A DNA stretch of 64,000 nucleotides from Bryobacterales bacterium (GTDB lineage Bacteria; Acidobacteriota; Terriglobia; Bryobacterales; Bryobacteraceae). This document shows, piece after piece, positions 25,462-33,896 of the stretch. The stretch's first letter is position 1. Each line of letters starts with the position of its first letter. The notes beneath the pieces were generated by a model. The model ran no database searches. It was not told the DNA's origin and was given only the letters and a program-made list of their open reading frames with translations. A program made the position numbers and the translations under genes. Location of the stretch: positions 124,001 through 188,000 of the forward strand of contig JADZBH010000012.1 of NCBI GenBank assembly GCA_020852175.1, read 5' to 3'.

Positions 25462-26658
25462 TCAATCCGTATGCGGATGCGCCAGATAGTGCTGCCGCAG
25501 CAGATCCTTGCCGTAGTCGTTGCCGTTGGGCGTTCGCACGACGCAGTGAATGTGCTGCCGGTTGGGCAGGGAAGCATCCCTGGCCAGATGACGCAGGTTG
25601 GCCGGGCGCTGATGGTCGAACTCGATCAGCACGACAGGGCTGTGGATCCGGTAGTAGTAGACGCTCGCCTCGTCCGTGCCGCCGATCCAGGCGAAGTAGG
25701 TGCGGTCCAGATGCTTCCTCACCTCGCTCATCTTCACGAGTGCGTGGCCGTCGTCCATGTTGGCGATGTACAACCCGGCCAGCGCCAGCAACTGTTTCCG
25801 CTGCGTGGCGTTCAACTCGCGGGCCGGAACGCCGGCATAGTCCAGCACGAGGTTGTCCTTGAATGCCTCGCCCAAATTGTTGTTCCCGGTTTTCGAAACC
25901 TCGAGGATGGCCTTCTTGCGCTGGGCGCCGTCGAGGGCGAGCAGCATTTTCAACCCGTCGTCCTGCTCCTGCCGCAGGATTTCCGTACCTTTGAACCTGC
26001 CGGACTCGGCCACCACCGGCTCCGAGCCCACGAACACGGGCGACATCACCACCTGCGTCCCCATCACGAAGTAGTTGACGATCGCGTGGTGGCCGTCCAA
26101 CTGCCAGCCCCAAGGCTCGGTGGCGGAGGGTTTGCCCATCACGGTGAGATGATAGCGCCACTCGCCATATTGTTCCCAGTCGTTGTTGTTCAACTCGCCC
26201 AGGGTGTGGTTCAGACGCATGATGTCGCGCGTCAGTTTGAGGCCCTTGGCGCTGAGCGATGCCCGCAGCAGGGCGATGCCGGTCTCGCGCTGCGCCTCGC
26301 TCATCTCAAGGAAGCTCACCCCCTGCCGGACGTAGAAGTGCTGGTTCATCCATTTGCGCCACTCCGGATCGTCCACCTTGTACATGGTGCGTGCACGCTG
26401 GCCGCCGTCCAGTGCTGCCAGAAACGCCTCGGCCGCCTTGCGCACGGGCTCCGTCGAGACGCCGGTGGATCGCACCGTATACAGCCCCTTCTCCACCTCT
26501 CCCCGCGCCGTCACGCCCTGAAAGGGCGCGGCCAAGCCGAGATCTTCGCTCTGGCGGGACATCGCGCGGAATCGTTCCAGCAGGTTGCCGCCGCTTTGCT
26601 GGTAGGCGGTGGCGAGAAGGGCGGCGAACGCCGCCAGACAGGCGATGCGAAACCTCAT
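25462..26658 (-). CDS. Exported DUF3500 family protein
   Basis: 398 residues with a Sec signal peptide (MRFRIACLAAFAALLATAYQ). The sequence has the DUF3500 layout: an acidic, helix-rich N-terminal half with FLEMSEAQRETGIALLRASL, WGWQLDGHHAIVNYFVMG in the centre and a His-rich end (QHIHCVVRTPNGNDYG). DUF3500 proteins are secreted or lipoproteins of unknown role, common in Acidobacteria, Planctomycetes and Verrucomicrobia. No operon partner is seen; the next gene is the phosphoesterase, 7 nt away on the same strand and upstream in the reading order. Confidence 0.85.
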   Translation of the reverse strand: MRFRIACLAAFAALLATAYQQSGGNLLERFRAMSRQSEDLGLAAPFQGVTARGEVEKGLYTVRSTGVSTEPVRKAAEAFLAALDGGQRARTMYKVDDPEWRKWMNQHFYVRQGVSFLEMSEAQRETGIALLRASLSAKGLKLTRDIMRLNHTLGELNNNDWEQYGEWRYHLTVMGKPSATEPWGWQLDGHHAIVNYFVMGTQVVMSPVFVGSEPVVAESGRFKGTEILRQEQDDGLKMLLALDGAQRKKAILEVSKTGNNNLGEAFKDNLVLDYAGVPARELNATQRKQLLALAGLYIANMDDGHALVKMSEVRKHLDRTYFAWIGGTDEASVYYYRIHSPVVLIEFDHQRPANLRHLARDASLPNRQHIHCVVRTPNGNDYGKDLLRQHYLAHPHTD

Positions 26659-26665
26659 GCGAGCC

Positions 26666-27259
26666 TCACAGTTCCAGAAGGTATCCTCGTTTGCCGGCGT
26701 TCACGCAGAGAGTCTTGCCCATTCGCTCCTCCACGCCTTCGGCTTCATGGATGTGACCGCAGAAAAAGTAGTCGGGCTGCCGCGTCTCGATGAACTCGCG
26801 CACGGAAGCGCTGCCGAAGTGCATTCCTTCGCCGGCGCGGTCGAGCAGCGTGTCCTTGGGCGGCGAGTGGCAGACGAGTACGCGCGGCTGGATGGCGGCG
26901 AACCTGGCGAGCTGAGCCGCCATCTGTTGTTCGGTGTACTCGCCCGGCGTGTTGAACGGGGTCGGCGCGGAGTAGCCCAGTCCCGCGATGCAGGAGCCTC
27001 CGGCGATGATGTGTTTGCCGTGGAAATTCACAAGGCCGAACTTTTCGCAGAACGCCGCGATATCAGCGGCCGATTCGTGATTGCCGGGCAGGACGAAGGT
27101 CTTGCCGGCGCGTAGCTTCAAGATTTCTCCCACCTTGTCGAGCCCCCGCGACCAGCTCACCAGATCGCCGGCGGCGAAATAGTAGTCGGCTTCCACGTTA
27201 ACCAGCCGTTCCAGCGCCTTGAGGTCGCTATGAACGTCAGAGAAGATGAGGAATTTCAT
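26666..27259 (-). CDS. Calcineurin-like metallophosphoesterase
   Basis: 197 residues from ATG 27259 (MKFLIFSDVHSD); an in-frame start at 27283 is less likely because homologues begin at this motif. SDVHSD, GDLVSW, GNHES, CHSPP and GHIHE are the metal-binding motifs of the calcineurin-like superfamily, and all are intact. Such small enzymes hydrolyse phosphodiesters or phosphomonoesters. The substrate is not known. It lies 7 nt from the DUF3500 gene, with which it may be transcribed. Confidence 0.88.
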   Translation of the reverse strand: MKFLIFSDVHSDLKALERLVNVEADYYFAAGDLVSWSRGLDKVGEILKLRAGKTFVLPGNHESAADIAAFCEKFGLVNFHGKHIIAGGSCIAGLGYSAPTPFNTPGEYTEQQMAAQLARFAAIQPRVLVCHSPPKDTLLDRAGEGMHFGSASVREFIETRQPDYFFCGHIHEAEGVEERMGKTLCVNAGKRGYLLEL

Positions 27260-27304
27260 CAGGCGATGGACCGATGGTACCACCGGGCCGCAAGCGGACC
27301 GCTT

Positions 27305-27670
27305 CTACTTCCTCGGTTTGGCCGCATCGAGAATCGCCTCCATGTGGGCAATGTATTTTTCCAGGGAGGCGTGACCCGCCGGCGTCACGCGATAGTCGGT
27401 GCGTGGCATGCGTCCGGCGAAGGACTTGCGGCATTCGATGAAACCCGCCTCTTCCAGCTTGCGCGCGTGGACGCTCAGGTTGCCGTCCGTAACGCCGAGC
27501 AGCGATTTCAACTCGTTGAAGGTGAGCGCCTCGTTGACGGCCAGGGCGCTGAGGATGCCCAGACGGATGGGCTCGTGAATCGTGCGGTCCAGCGCGGAAA
27601 CCTTCCCTGCTTGAGGCTTGCCCTGGACCACGGGATCCTCCTTCAGGGCTGCGTTCGATCTAGCCACCAT
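27305..27670 (-). CDS. Winged-helix transcriptional regulator (HTH_27-type)
   Basis: 121 residues from ATG 27670. IRLGILSALAVNEALTFNELKSLLGVTDGNLSVHARKLEEAGFI, read in two parts, is the winged-helix core with the DGNLSVH recognition-helix motif found in the MarR/PadR-like HTH_27 group. The next codon is GTG (27667). AGGAGG lies directly against the ATG but 4 nt before the GTG, so the GTG may be the true start. The gene overlaps the end of the upstream membrane-protein gene. Regulator and membrane protein pairs of this type are common and often function together. Confidence 0.88.
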   Translation of the reverse strand: MVARSNAALKEDPVVQGKPQAGKVSALDRTIHEPIRLGILSALAVNEALTFNELKSLLGVTDGNLSVHARKLEEAGFIECRKSFAGRMPRTDYRVTPAGHASLEKYIAHMEAILDAAKPRK

Positions 27671-28247
27671 ACCTCCTTGCGATGCGATATCCGAAAACAA
27701 TCTGCAGCAGGCCGAAGCCGGCGGCCAGCCAGTAGTCGGCCCACGAAGACGGCGTGAACAACGCGCAGGCGCCGAGTCCCAGGAACAGCGTGCCGAGAAT
27801 CTGAATAATGCGGATGGAGTGCGCGCCGCCGGCCAGCACGCCCGAACCATACAGCAGCAGCCACATCCCGGCCAGATGGGCGCGGTTGCCTCCGTCTGCC
27901 TGCGTGGCCGTCAACAGCAGGCCCGCCACGATCGAAGGCAGGAAACTAAAGATGAACTTGCGGCCCGGCGCGGTGAGTAGCGGGGTTCCGGCCGAGCTGG
28001 CCTTCGAGTTCATGGTCACCACGCCAATCAACGACGCGGCCACGGCGGCGGTTACCCACACGCCGATCCAATGCGCGAGCAAGGCCTGCCGGTGCGCCAG
28101 GACAGCCGCGGTCAGCGCGATGGCGCCCATCGCCATGCCGCCTTTGCCCGGCACGGCGGTGAACGAGCCGGCGCGTTCCATGGCGCTGCGGATGAACCGC
28201 AGGTTGTCCATGGCGCGGTCGTGCAGGGCTGCGGGCTGTTGAGACAC
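27660..28247 (-). CDS. Four-to-five-segment membrane protein paired with regulator
   Basis: 195 residues from GTG 28247; ATG 28211 is an alternative start. The opening HDRAMDNLRFIRSAMERAGSFTAVPG is the family hallmark, followed by four or five hydrophobic segments (for example GMAMGAIALTAAVLA, FSFLPSIVAGLLLTA, IIQILGTLFLGLG). The protein regularly precedes an HTH_27-type regulator, as it does here, with an overlap of 8-11 nt. Its molecular role is not known; a membrane-bound partner that controls the regulator is an inference. Confidence 0.8.
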   Translation of the reverse strand: MSQQPAALHDRAMDNLRFIRSAMERAGSFTAVPGKGGMAMGAIALTAAVLAHRQALLAHWIGVWVTAAVAASLIGVVTMNSKASSAGTPLLTAPGRKFIFSFLPSIVAGLLLTATQADGGNRAHLAGMWLLLYGSGVLAGGAHSIRIIQILGTLFLGLGACALFTPSSWADYWLAAGFGLLQIVFGYRIARRYGG

Positions 28248-28314
28248 GGCATCTTCAGCGTAACGCGCCGCGTGTCACCGGACAAGTGCTTTGTGAGGCG
28301 AAGGAGGCGCGTCG

Positions 28315-29421
28315 CTACCCCTCGTTCTGCATCGCCTGAATCAGCCCCTTGATGTAGCCGTAGGAGAACGAGAAGGCCTGGTGGCCGCCGGGATCGTCCG
28401 GGTGCGAGGGCATATGGTCCGGCATCATCATGTAGGGATAGCCGACTTCCTTGTAAACCTTGATGGCTTTATAGAAGTTCACATCGCCTTCGTCCGGGTA
28501 GGTCTCGACGAAGTTGTCGCGTTTGCCGCGGATGTTGCGGAAATGGACGTTGAAGATTTTCTTCCGCTGGCCGAAGAAGCGGATGACCTCGAAAATCTCC
28601 TTGCCGGGGTCCTGCAGCATCTCGCTGACGGTGCCCTGGCAGAAGTTCAGTCCGTGATAAGGACTTTCGCGGATGGAGACGAACTTCTTCAGCCCCTCGA
28701 CGGTGCCCAGCACGCGGTCGACGCCGCGATAGCCCGTGGGCGGCACGCCGGGATCGTGCGGATGGCAGGCCATGCGGACCTTGTACTCGTTGGCGACGGG
28801 AATCGTGCGGTCAAGGAAATAGGTGATGCGTTCCCACATGGCGTCGCCCATGGAGGGTCCGGCCTCGGTAAGCGGCAGGTCGCGCGGCGCCTTGCTGAGG
28901 TCCCAGGCGCGGCCCATCGAGCCTCCGCGGCCCTCCACGCGGCCCGAGCTCAGCACGCCGAGCACGGACATGTTGTACTTCACCGCCGGCAGGCCGGCCT
29001 TGGCGCAATTACGCAGCGACATGCAGACATTCTCGATGGCGCGGTCGCGCTCCGGGCTCTTGCCCATCATGATGGATGGATTCGAGGCGCGGCCGATGTA
29101 GGACGAAGCGAGACCGTTGATCTCGGACATCATCAGTTTCACGCCGTGCTTGCCGCATAGATCGGCCACGCGCTGAATGTCCTCCACCTCCATGTAGCCC
29201 TTGGGCCCCACGGGCACGGTGCCGCAAATATCGTTCACGCCGCTCCGCTTCCAGAGCTTCAGCATCATTTCGTTGGTGGGTCCGCGCTGGCACCCAACCA
29301 CCATCACGGCCTTACCGGGCTTGTAATCCGTGCGCGGGTCCGTGAGGCCCCCGATTTGAGCGGCCATCGGAGCAGCGGCGGCCATGGCCGGCGCGGTAGC
29401 GAGAAACTGTCGGCGGTTCAT
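28315..29421 (-). CDS. Tat-exported mannonate dehydratase homologue (UxuA family)
   Basis: 368 residues. The leader MNRRQFLATAPAMAAAAPMAA is a twin-arginine signal. The mature part is a TIM barrel with the UxuA metal ligands in place: His220 in MACHPHDPG, Cys261 in LNFCQG, His293 in VHFRN and Asp335 in MPDHMPSHPDD. UxuA dehydrates D-mannonate to 2-keto-3-deoxygluconate with Mn or Fe in the cytoplasm, so a Tat leader on a UxuA-like enzyme is unusual. Whether the reaction is kept is not shown. It stands alone, 14 nt after the SPL-like radical SAM gene on the same strand. Confidence 0.85.
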   Translation of the reverse strand: MNRRQFLATAPAMAAAAPMAAQIGGLTDPRTDYKPGKAVMVVGCQRGPTNEMMLKLWKRSGVNDICGTVPVGPKGYMEVEDIQRVADLCGKHGVKLMMSEINGLASSYIGRASNPSIMMGKSPERDRAIENVCMSLRNCAKAGLPAVKYNMSVLGVLSSGRVEGRGGSMGRAWDLSKAPRDLPLTEAGPSMGDAMWERITYFLDRTIPVANEYKVRMACHPHDPGVPPTGYRGVDRVLGTVEGLKKFVSIRESPYHGLNFCQGTVSEMLQDPGKEIFEVIRFFGQRKKIFNVHFRNIRGKRDNFVETYPDEGDVNFYKAIKVYKEVGYPYMMMPDHMPSHPDDPGGHQAFSFSYGYIKGLIQAMQNEG

Positions 29422-29435
29422 GACGAGGCAGCATA

Positions 29436-30392
29436 TCAGAACGGAAGCGGCAATTGAGAAGGTTCCGGACAGTTTCCGGGGAAGGCGTGCCGTTCGGCCA
29501 GTCCGGCCTTCACGCGCGCGGCGCGCACACGTTCGGCGAGGCGTTCGGGATAGCCGCCGCGCAGGAATGCTCCGCTCGAAAAAAGCTGTTCATATTCGCG
29601 GAGCAGGTGCGGAAAGCTCCCGGCGAGGAAGGGCAGGAAGACGCGCAACGCGCACGGCTGCAAGAACACGCCATAGGCCATGTAGGTGCGCGCGCCCGCC
29701 GAGGCCGCGGCCCGCGCGAGCGCCTCGATTTCACCGTCATTGATACCGGGCAGAATGGGGGCGCACTGCACGCCGGTGTGCAGACCCGCCCGGGACAGGG
29801 TCCGGACGGCCTCCAGCCGCAGCCCGGGCCCCGGCGCGCGAGGCTCCATGGCGCGGGCCAAACCCTCGTCGAGCGTGGTGACGGTCATGCCTATGTGCAG
29901 GCTATGCCGCGCGTGCACCTCGGCGAGCAGATCCAGATCGCGCGTCACCAGATTCGATTTCGTGGTGAGGAAGAGTGTCAGCCCCGAGGTTCCGGCCAAG
30001 GCCCGCAGCACACGCCGCGTCAAGCCATAACGCCGTTCCGCCGGCTGATAAGGGTCGGTCGCCGTGCCGATGCCGATGGCCTCGCCGGGGCGGACCCGGG
30101 CCAGGTCCCGCTGCAACCGGTCGAGCGTGAACTGTTTGGCGAAAATCCGGTTCTCGAAGTCCTCCGGCTCGCGCAGTTCCAGGAACTCGTGGGTAAAGCG
30201 GGCATAGCAATACTTGCAGGCGTATTCGCAGCCGCGGTACGGATTGATGGTCCAAGAAAACGGCACCCTGCCGCTGTTACAGCGGTTCAGGATGCCGCGG
30301 GAAGGGAGTGTTCGGTACTCGACCGCGCGCTTGGCCTCGATGAGTTGCCCCTTCGAGGCCAGCCGCGCGATGCCGATGAGAACGGACACCAC
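29436..30392 (-). CDS. Radical SAM protein, spore photoproduct lyase-like (Rv2578c group)
   Basis: 318 residues. CEYACKYCYARFTHEF near residue 55 has the CxxxCxxC cluster motif with the CYAR extension typical of the SPL-like and Rv2578c-type radical SAM proteins. GIGTATDPYQPAERRYGLTR, LTTKSN and a conserved GINDGEIEAL follow. Members have been linked to DNA repair or to an unknown reaction. The C-terminal residue set here has no extra cluster. The gene starts at 30392 and precedes the UxuA-like gene by 14 nt, but a functional link is not evident. Confidence 0.87.
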   Translation of the reverse strand: MVSVLIGIARLASKGQLIEAKRAVEYRTLPSRGILNRCNSGRVPFSWTINPYRGCEYACKYCYARFTHEFLELREPEDFENRIFAKQFTLDRLQRDLARVRPGEAIGIGTATDPYQPAERRYGLTRRVLRALAGTSGLTLFLTTKSNLVTRDLDLLAEVHARHSLHIGMTVTTLDEGLARAMEPRAPGPGLRLEAVRTLSRAGLHTGVQCAPILPGINDGEIEALARAAASAGARTYMAYGVFLQPCALRVFLPFLAGSFPHLLREYEQLFSSGAFLRGGYPERLAERVRAARVKAGLAERHAFPGNCPEPSQLPLPF

Positions 30393-30459
30393 TTATGTTC
30401 GCCAATTGTTCGCTCCCTGTCAATACTGATGTGAGGGAAATTTTTCGGGCTTTCACTCC

Positions 30460-31893
30460 TCAACGCGTGTAGTCGGTCAACTCCTGCTTCGTGGTGCCGC
30501 GCCATTGCTCCAACGGTGGCGCGCCGGCCTTGTCAAACCACGCGGCCATCTCCTTGCGCAGCGTGGCCAGGCGTCCGGCATAGGCGGGGTCATCGATGCG
30601 GTTCTTCGTCTCTCCGGGATCGGCTTCCAGGTCGAAGAGTTCGCTCGGCCACTCCTTGGTGCGTTCGACAAACTTGAGCGTCTCGGTGCGGATGGCGCGC
30701 ACGTAGGAGTATTCGAACAGGAGCCGGTTTTCCCAGGCGCGCGGGCGTCGTCCGCGCAGCAGACCGGCATAGCTGCGGCCCATGCGATGCGAAGCGCCGC
30801 CGGGCGGTTTCACGCCGAGGTAGTCGAGGATGGTGGGGAAGTAGTCGTAGCTGGAAACCATCTCGTTCACCACCTGTCCGGCGCGAATCCGGCCCGGGTG
30901 GTTCCAGATCATCGGCACACGGATGGACTGCTCGTACATGTTGAAGGGCCATGTGCCGTTGCCTTTGCCCCAGACGCCGTGCTGCCCGGCGTTGTAGCCC
31001 TGGTCCGCCGTGAATACAACCAGCGTGTCGTCGCGCTTGCCGAGTTCTTCCAACTTGGCCAGCACGCGCCCCACGTTGGCATCGGCGGCGGTGATGAGCG
31101 ACGAATAGGAGCGCATGCTCTCCGTGTTGTTGTGATGCGGACGCAGGTTGCGATTCTGCCAGGGGTGCATCGGTCCCCTGGGGAAGCATTCGAAGGAGGA
31201 GTTTTCGTAAGGGGCGCGGTAAGCCTGTGGCTGATAGTCGAAGGGGGTGTGCGGGGCGTAGAACGGCATCAGGAGGTAGAACGGGTTTTCGCGGTCCTTC
31301 TGCTGGTCGAGAAATTCCATCGCGAAATCCCCCACGGCGTCGGTCTTGAACGGTTGCGTGGCGGTCTGGGAGCCGTTGCGGATGAACTCGACGTTGCGGT
31401 AGGGTCCGCCGCCGCCGGGGATGGTGGCCCAGTAGGTGAAGCCCTGCTGCGCGCGTTCGTCGTCGCCCATGTGCCATTTGCCGGAAAGTCCCAGCGTATA
31501 GCCGGCGTTGGCCAGCACCTCGGAATATGTAACATGGCCGTTCAGCCAGCGGCGCGTTTTCAGGCCGAAGCTATCCTCGGGGCGCAACCAGTCCTGCACG
31601 CCGTGGACGCTGGGAATGACGCCGGTGATATAGGTGGCGCGGCTGGGCGAGCAGACCGGCGTGCAGGCGAAGGCGCGGTCGAAGCGTGCGCCGCCATCGG
31701 CCAGTTTTTGCATGTTGGGCGTCTTCATCTGGCCGCAGCCGTAGACGCTGGTGGCCCAGGCGCCGTGGTCGTCGGTCATGAACATGACGACGTTGGTGCG
31801 GCGGGCGCCGCGGCCGCGCTGCGCCTTGGCGGTTCGCAGAAAAGGTCCAGTGGCGGCCCCGGCGGCGGCTCCCAGCAGTTCTCTCCGTGTCAT
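30460..31893 (-). CDS. Sulfatase 4, Tat-exported, overlapping fucosidase
   Basis: 477 residues. The leader is MTRRELLGAAAGAATG. CSPSR (Cys81) is the formylglycine site, MTDDHGAWATSVYG the metal site, FTADQGYNAGQHG the second metal site with Gln in place of Asn, as in some sulfatases. GKWHMGDD is present. Length and pattern fit the glycan sulfatases of the S1 family. The start overlaps the fucosidase stop by 4 nt, so this enzyme probably works with GH29 on a sulfated fucose-containing glycan. Confidence 0.9.
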   Translation of the reverse strand: MTRRELLGAAAGAATGPFLRTAKAQRGRGARRTNVVMFMTDDHGAWATSVYGCGQMKTPNMQKLADGGARFDRAFACTPVCSPSRATYITGVIPSVHGVQDWLRPEDSFGLKTRRWLNGHVTYSEVLANAGYTLGLSGKWHMGDDERAQQGFTYWATIPGGGGPYRNVEFIRNGSQTATQPFKTDAVGDFAMEFLDQQKDRENPFYLLMPFYAPHTPFDYQPQAYRAPYENSSFECFPRGPMHPWQNRNLRPHHNNTESMRSYSSLITAADANVGRVLAKLEELGKRDDTLVVFTADQGYNAGQHGVWGKGNGTWPFNMYEQSIRVPMIWNHPGRIRAGQVVNEMVSSYDYFPTILDYLGVKPPGGASHRMGRSYAGLLRGRRPRAWENRLLFEYSYVRAIRTETLKFVERTKEWPSELFDLEADPGETKNRIDDPAYAGRLATLRKEMAAWFDKAGAPPLEQWRGTTKQELTDYTR

Positions 31894-33002
31894 GCTTTTC
31901 TTCTTCTCCCCACTTCGTGTAATGCCGCTTCATCCCCGGCGTGGATGGAACCGTCGGGAAGCGGTCCGGTGTTCAACAGCAGGTTGCCTTTGATCCGCGC
32001 GCAATAGTCCAGCGTCTCCATCACCCAGTCGGCGTCGCGGTGCTTGCGGTCGTCGTTTTTCTGATAGCCCCAGATGCGCTCCTGCAGCGTGTCGCAGATC
32101 TCCGGCGGCTTGGTCTTGTTGATCTCCCAGACGCGGCGCGCCACCTCGCCACCCATCTTATGACCGGCCAGAGTACGTTCGGGAGCGACGTAATCCTCGT
32201 CGCCGTTGGCTCCCTGCTTGAAACAGATGAGGCACTGCGGCTGGAGCTTGCGAATCAGAGCGTAGGTATCGGCGATGGGGAACAGCCCGGGCTGCGCGTA
32301 GTAGCCCATGATGGGGTCCAGCCAGATACCGTTCACCGGACCATATTGAGTGAGCAATTCACGCAACTGGGCGTGCACGAAGTCAACGTAATGCTTGAAA
32401 TCGGCCTCGGCGCGGTACTTGTATCCCGGCTGCGGCGTCTTGTAGTCGGGGCGGCCGTTGCCCCAGGGCGCGTTGGCCGAAGCCAGTCCTTTTTCGCGCG
32501 AATAGAAGTACGGGTGCCGCCAGTCGAGTGCATAGGAATAGTAGTAAAAAACGCCGAGCCCGCGTTTGTGGGCGGCTTCCGTGAGTTCGCCGATCAGGTC
32601 GCGGCGCGCCGGCGCGCGAAGGCTGCAGAAATCGGTTTGGTTCGTCTTGAACAGGCAGAAGCTGTCGTGGTGGCGCGCCGTGAGGTTCACATACTTCATC
32701 CCGGCGGCCAGTGCCATGTCGCAGATGCGTCCGGCATCGAAGCGGTCCGCCGCGAACCGGTCGCGGAGCTTGCCATATTCGGCCACGGGAATCGTTTCAC
32801 GCAACTGAACCCATTCGCCGCGGCCCAGCAGCGAATAGACGCCATAGTGCATGAAGAGTCCGAAGCGGGCCGAGGTAAACCAGGCGAGCGATTCGGCGCG
32901 TGTCTTGCAGGAGGCGGGGGAGGTGGAAGAGGCTCCCAGGACCGCCGCGGAGCCCGGAGCGCCAACAAGGAAGGTGCGGCGTTGCATTGCGCCGATCATC
33001 AT
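31890..33002 (-). CDS. Alpha-L-fucosidase family protein (GH29)
   Basis: 370 residues from ATG 33002, which overlaps the Nudix stop by 4 nt; ATG 32987 (MQRRTFLVGA) would give a shorter Tat-like leader. WFTSARFGLFMHYGVYSLLGRGEW is the GH29 opening in three short motifs, VNLTARHHDSFCLF follows, and Asp229 in GIWLDPIMG is the expected nucleophile. The protein is shorter than typical bacterial GH29 enzymes and appears to lack most of the C-terminal beta domain. It should release L-fucose from glycans in the periplasm. It overlaps sulfatase 4 downstream. Confidence 0.9.
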   Translation of the reverse strand: MMIGAMQRRTFLVGAPGSAAVLGASSTSPASCKTRAESLAWFTSARFGLFMHYGVYSLLGRGEWVQLRETIPVAEYGKLRDRFAADRFDAGRICDMALAAGMKYVNLTARHHDSFCLFKTNQTDFCSLRAPARRDLIGELTEAAHKRGLGVFYYYSYALDWRHPYFYSREKGLASANAPWGNGRPDYKTPQPGYKYRAEADFKHYVDFVHAQLRELLTQYGPVNGIWLDPIMGYYAQPGLFPIADTYALIRKLQPQCLICFKQGANGDEDYVAPERTLAGHKMGGEVARRVWEINKTKPPEICDTLQERIWGYQKNDDRKHRDADWVMETLDYCARIKGNLLLNTGPLPDGSIHAGDEAALHEVGRRRKA

Positions 33003-33514
33003 ATACCCAACGGTTCAGATACACCGAGCCACTCGCAAAGCACGCGGTAGGTGAAGCCCCAGAGCGGAGTGCCGTCCAGCGGGATTCCAGGCATCTTGCG
33101 CCCGTCCGCAAGACCCGGCACGGCGTCGGCCCGATGACGGGCACTGTCGCGAAATTGAGCCAAGGGCAGCCAGAGCGCCGATTCGGCCTCGACGCCGTCG
33201 GGTGTCACATCGAAGGTTCCGGCCACCCGGAAGAGAAAGGGCGCCACCAGGACGAGACGGCCCTGCTGCTGGCCGGCATGGCGAACGGGGAGCGGGCATT
33301 CCAGTTGGATGCGGCTCAGGCGGACGCCACATTCCTCGCCCAGTTCGCGCAGGGCGGTATCAACCAGGCCGGAGTCACCGGGTTCGCGGCGGCCCCCGGG
33401 AAAGGCCCAATGGCCGGCCCAGGGGTCGCCCGGGCGCCTGGAACGGCGCAGGAGCAGAACGGACTCCTCCGGCCCCAGGGCGTGCACCACGGCGACGGCC
33501 GCATCCGCTTCCAT
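32999..33514 (-). CDS. Nudix hydrolase
   Basis: 171 residues. The Nudix box is present as GGRREPGD...ALRELGEECGV, with a slightly different spacing from the GX5EX7REUXEEXGU consensus, as in the CoA pyrophosphatase-like (NudL) group. HWAFPGG lies before it. It would hydrolyse a nucleoside diphosphate linked to another group, perhaps CoA. The stop overlaps the fucosidase start by 4 nt, which places it first in the overlapping unit; a link to glycan use is not obvious. Confidence 0.85.
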   Translation of the reverse strand: MEADAAVAVVHALGPEESVLLLRRSRRPGDPWAGHWAFPGGRREPGDSGLVDTALRELGEECGVRLSRIQLECPLPVRHAGQQQGRLVLVAPFLFRVAGTFDVTPDGVEAESALWLPLAQFRDSARHRADAVPGLADGRKMPGIPLDGTPLWGFTYRVLCEWLGVSEPLGI

Positions 33515-33551
33515 TCCTTCAGACTAGCGCGTGGCAGACAGTGGTCAGGGA

Positions 33552-33830
33552 CTAGCGGCGCAACTCCTCCCTGGCCTTTTTCACCTCCTGCCGGATCTCT
33601 TCCTTGGCCTTGTTCACCTCCTGGTGCAGCTCATCCTTGGCCTTGCGAACCTCATCGGCGGCCTCCTGGGCCGCGCGACGAGCCTCTCCGGCGGCGGCCT
33701 GGCCGGCTTCGCGAGCCTCCTGGGCGGTTTCGCGCATCTCCTCTCGCGCCTGGCGGCGTTCTTCGTGAGTACATCCCGACAGGACAAAGAGAGTAAAGGT
33801 GGCCAAAGTCACACTCCCCACGACATTCAT
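33552..33830 (-). CDS. Small coiled-coil lipoprotein
   Basis: 92 residues. The N-terminus MNVVGSVTLATFTLFVLSGC is a lipoprotein signal with lipobox LSGC (Cys20). The rest is highly charged, Ala/Glu/Arg-rich and helical (EERRQAREEMRETAQEAREA and EVNKAKEEIRQEVKKARE), with repeats of about 7-11 residues. This resembles lipoproteins of the apolipoprotein- or Lpp-like coiled-coil type. Its SD (AAGGAG) lies in the 3' arm of a hairpin (see 33833-33863). A structural or envelope-stress role is a guess. Confidence 0.82.
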   Translation of the reverse strand: MNVVGSVTLATFTLFVLSGCTHEERRQAREEMRETAQEAREAGQAAAGEARRAAQEAADEVRKAKDELHQEVNKAKEEIRQEVKKAREELRR

Positions 33831-33832
33831 TG

Positions 33833-33863
33833 CGGCTCCTTCTTTGAGTAAGTACGGGAGCCG
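33833..33863 (-). promoter_or_regulatory. Hairpin covering the ribosome site of the lipoprotein gene
   Basis: On the minus strand CGGCTCC is followed 17 nt later by its exact complement GGAGCCG, two nt before the ATG at 33830. The ribosome site GGAG is inside the 3' arm, so the hairpin would mask it. This suggests translation control, by temperature, ligand or small RNA. Confidence 0.45.
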
Positions 33864-33896
33864 TGGCGGAAAGGTTCCAGGGCTTGGCCCCGCCTG

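Noticed and set aside
28243-28276. GACACG/CGTGTC inverted repeat around the start of the membrane-protein gene.
   Set aside because: Only 6 bp with a 22-nt spacer; weak and partly inside the coding sequence.
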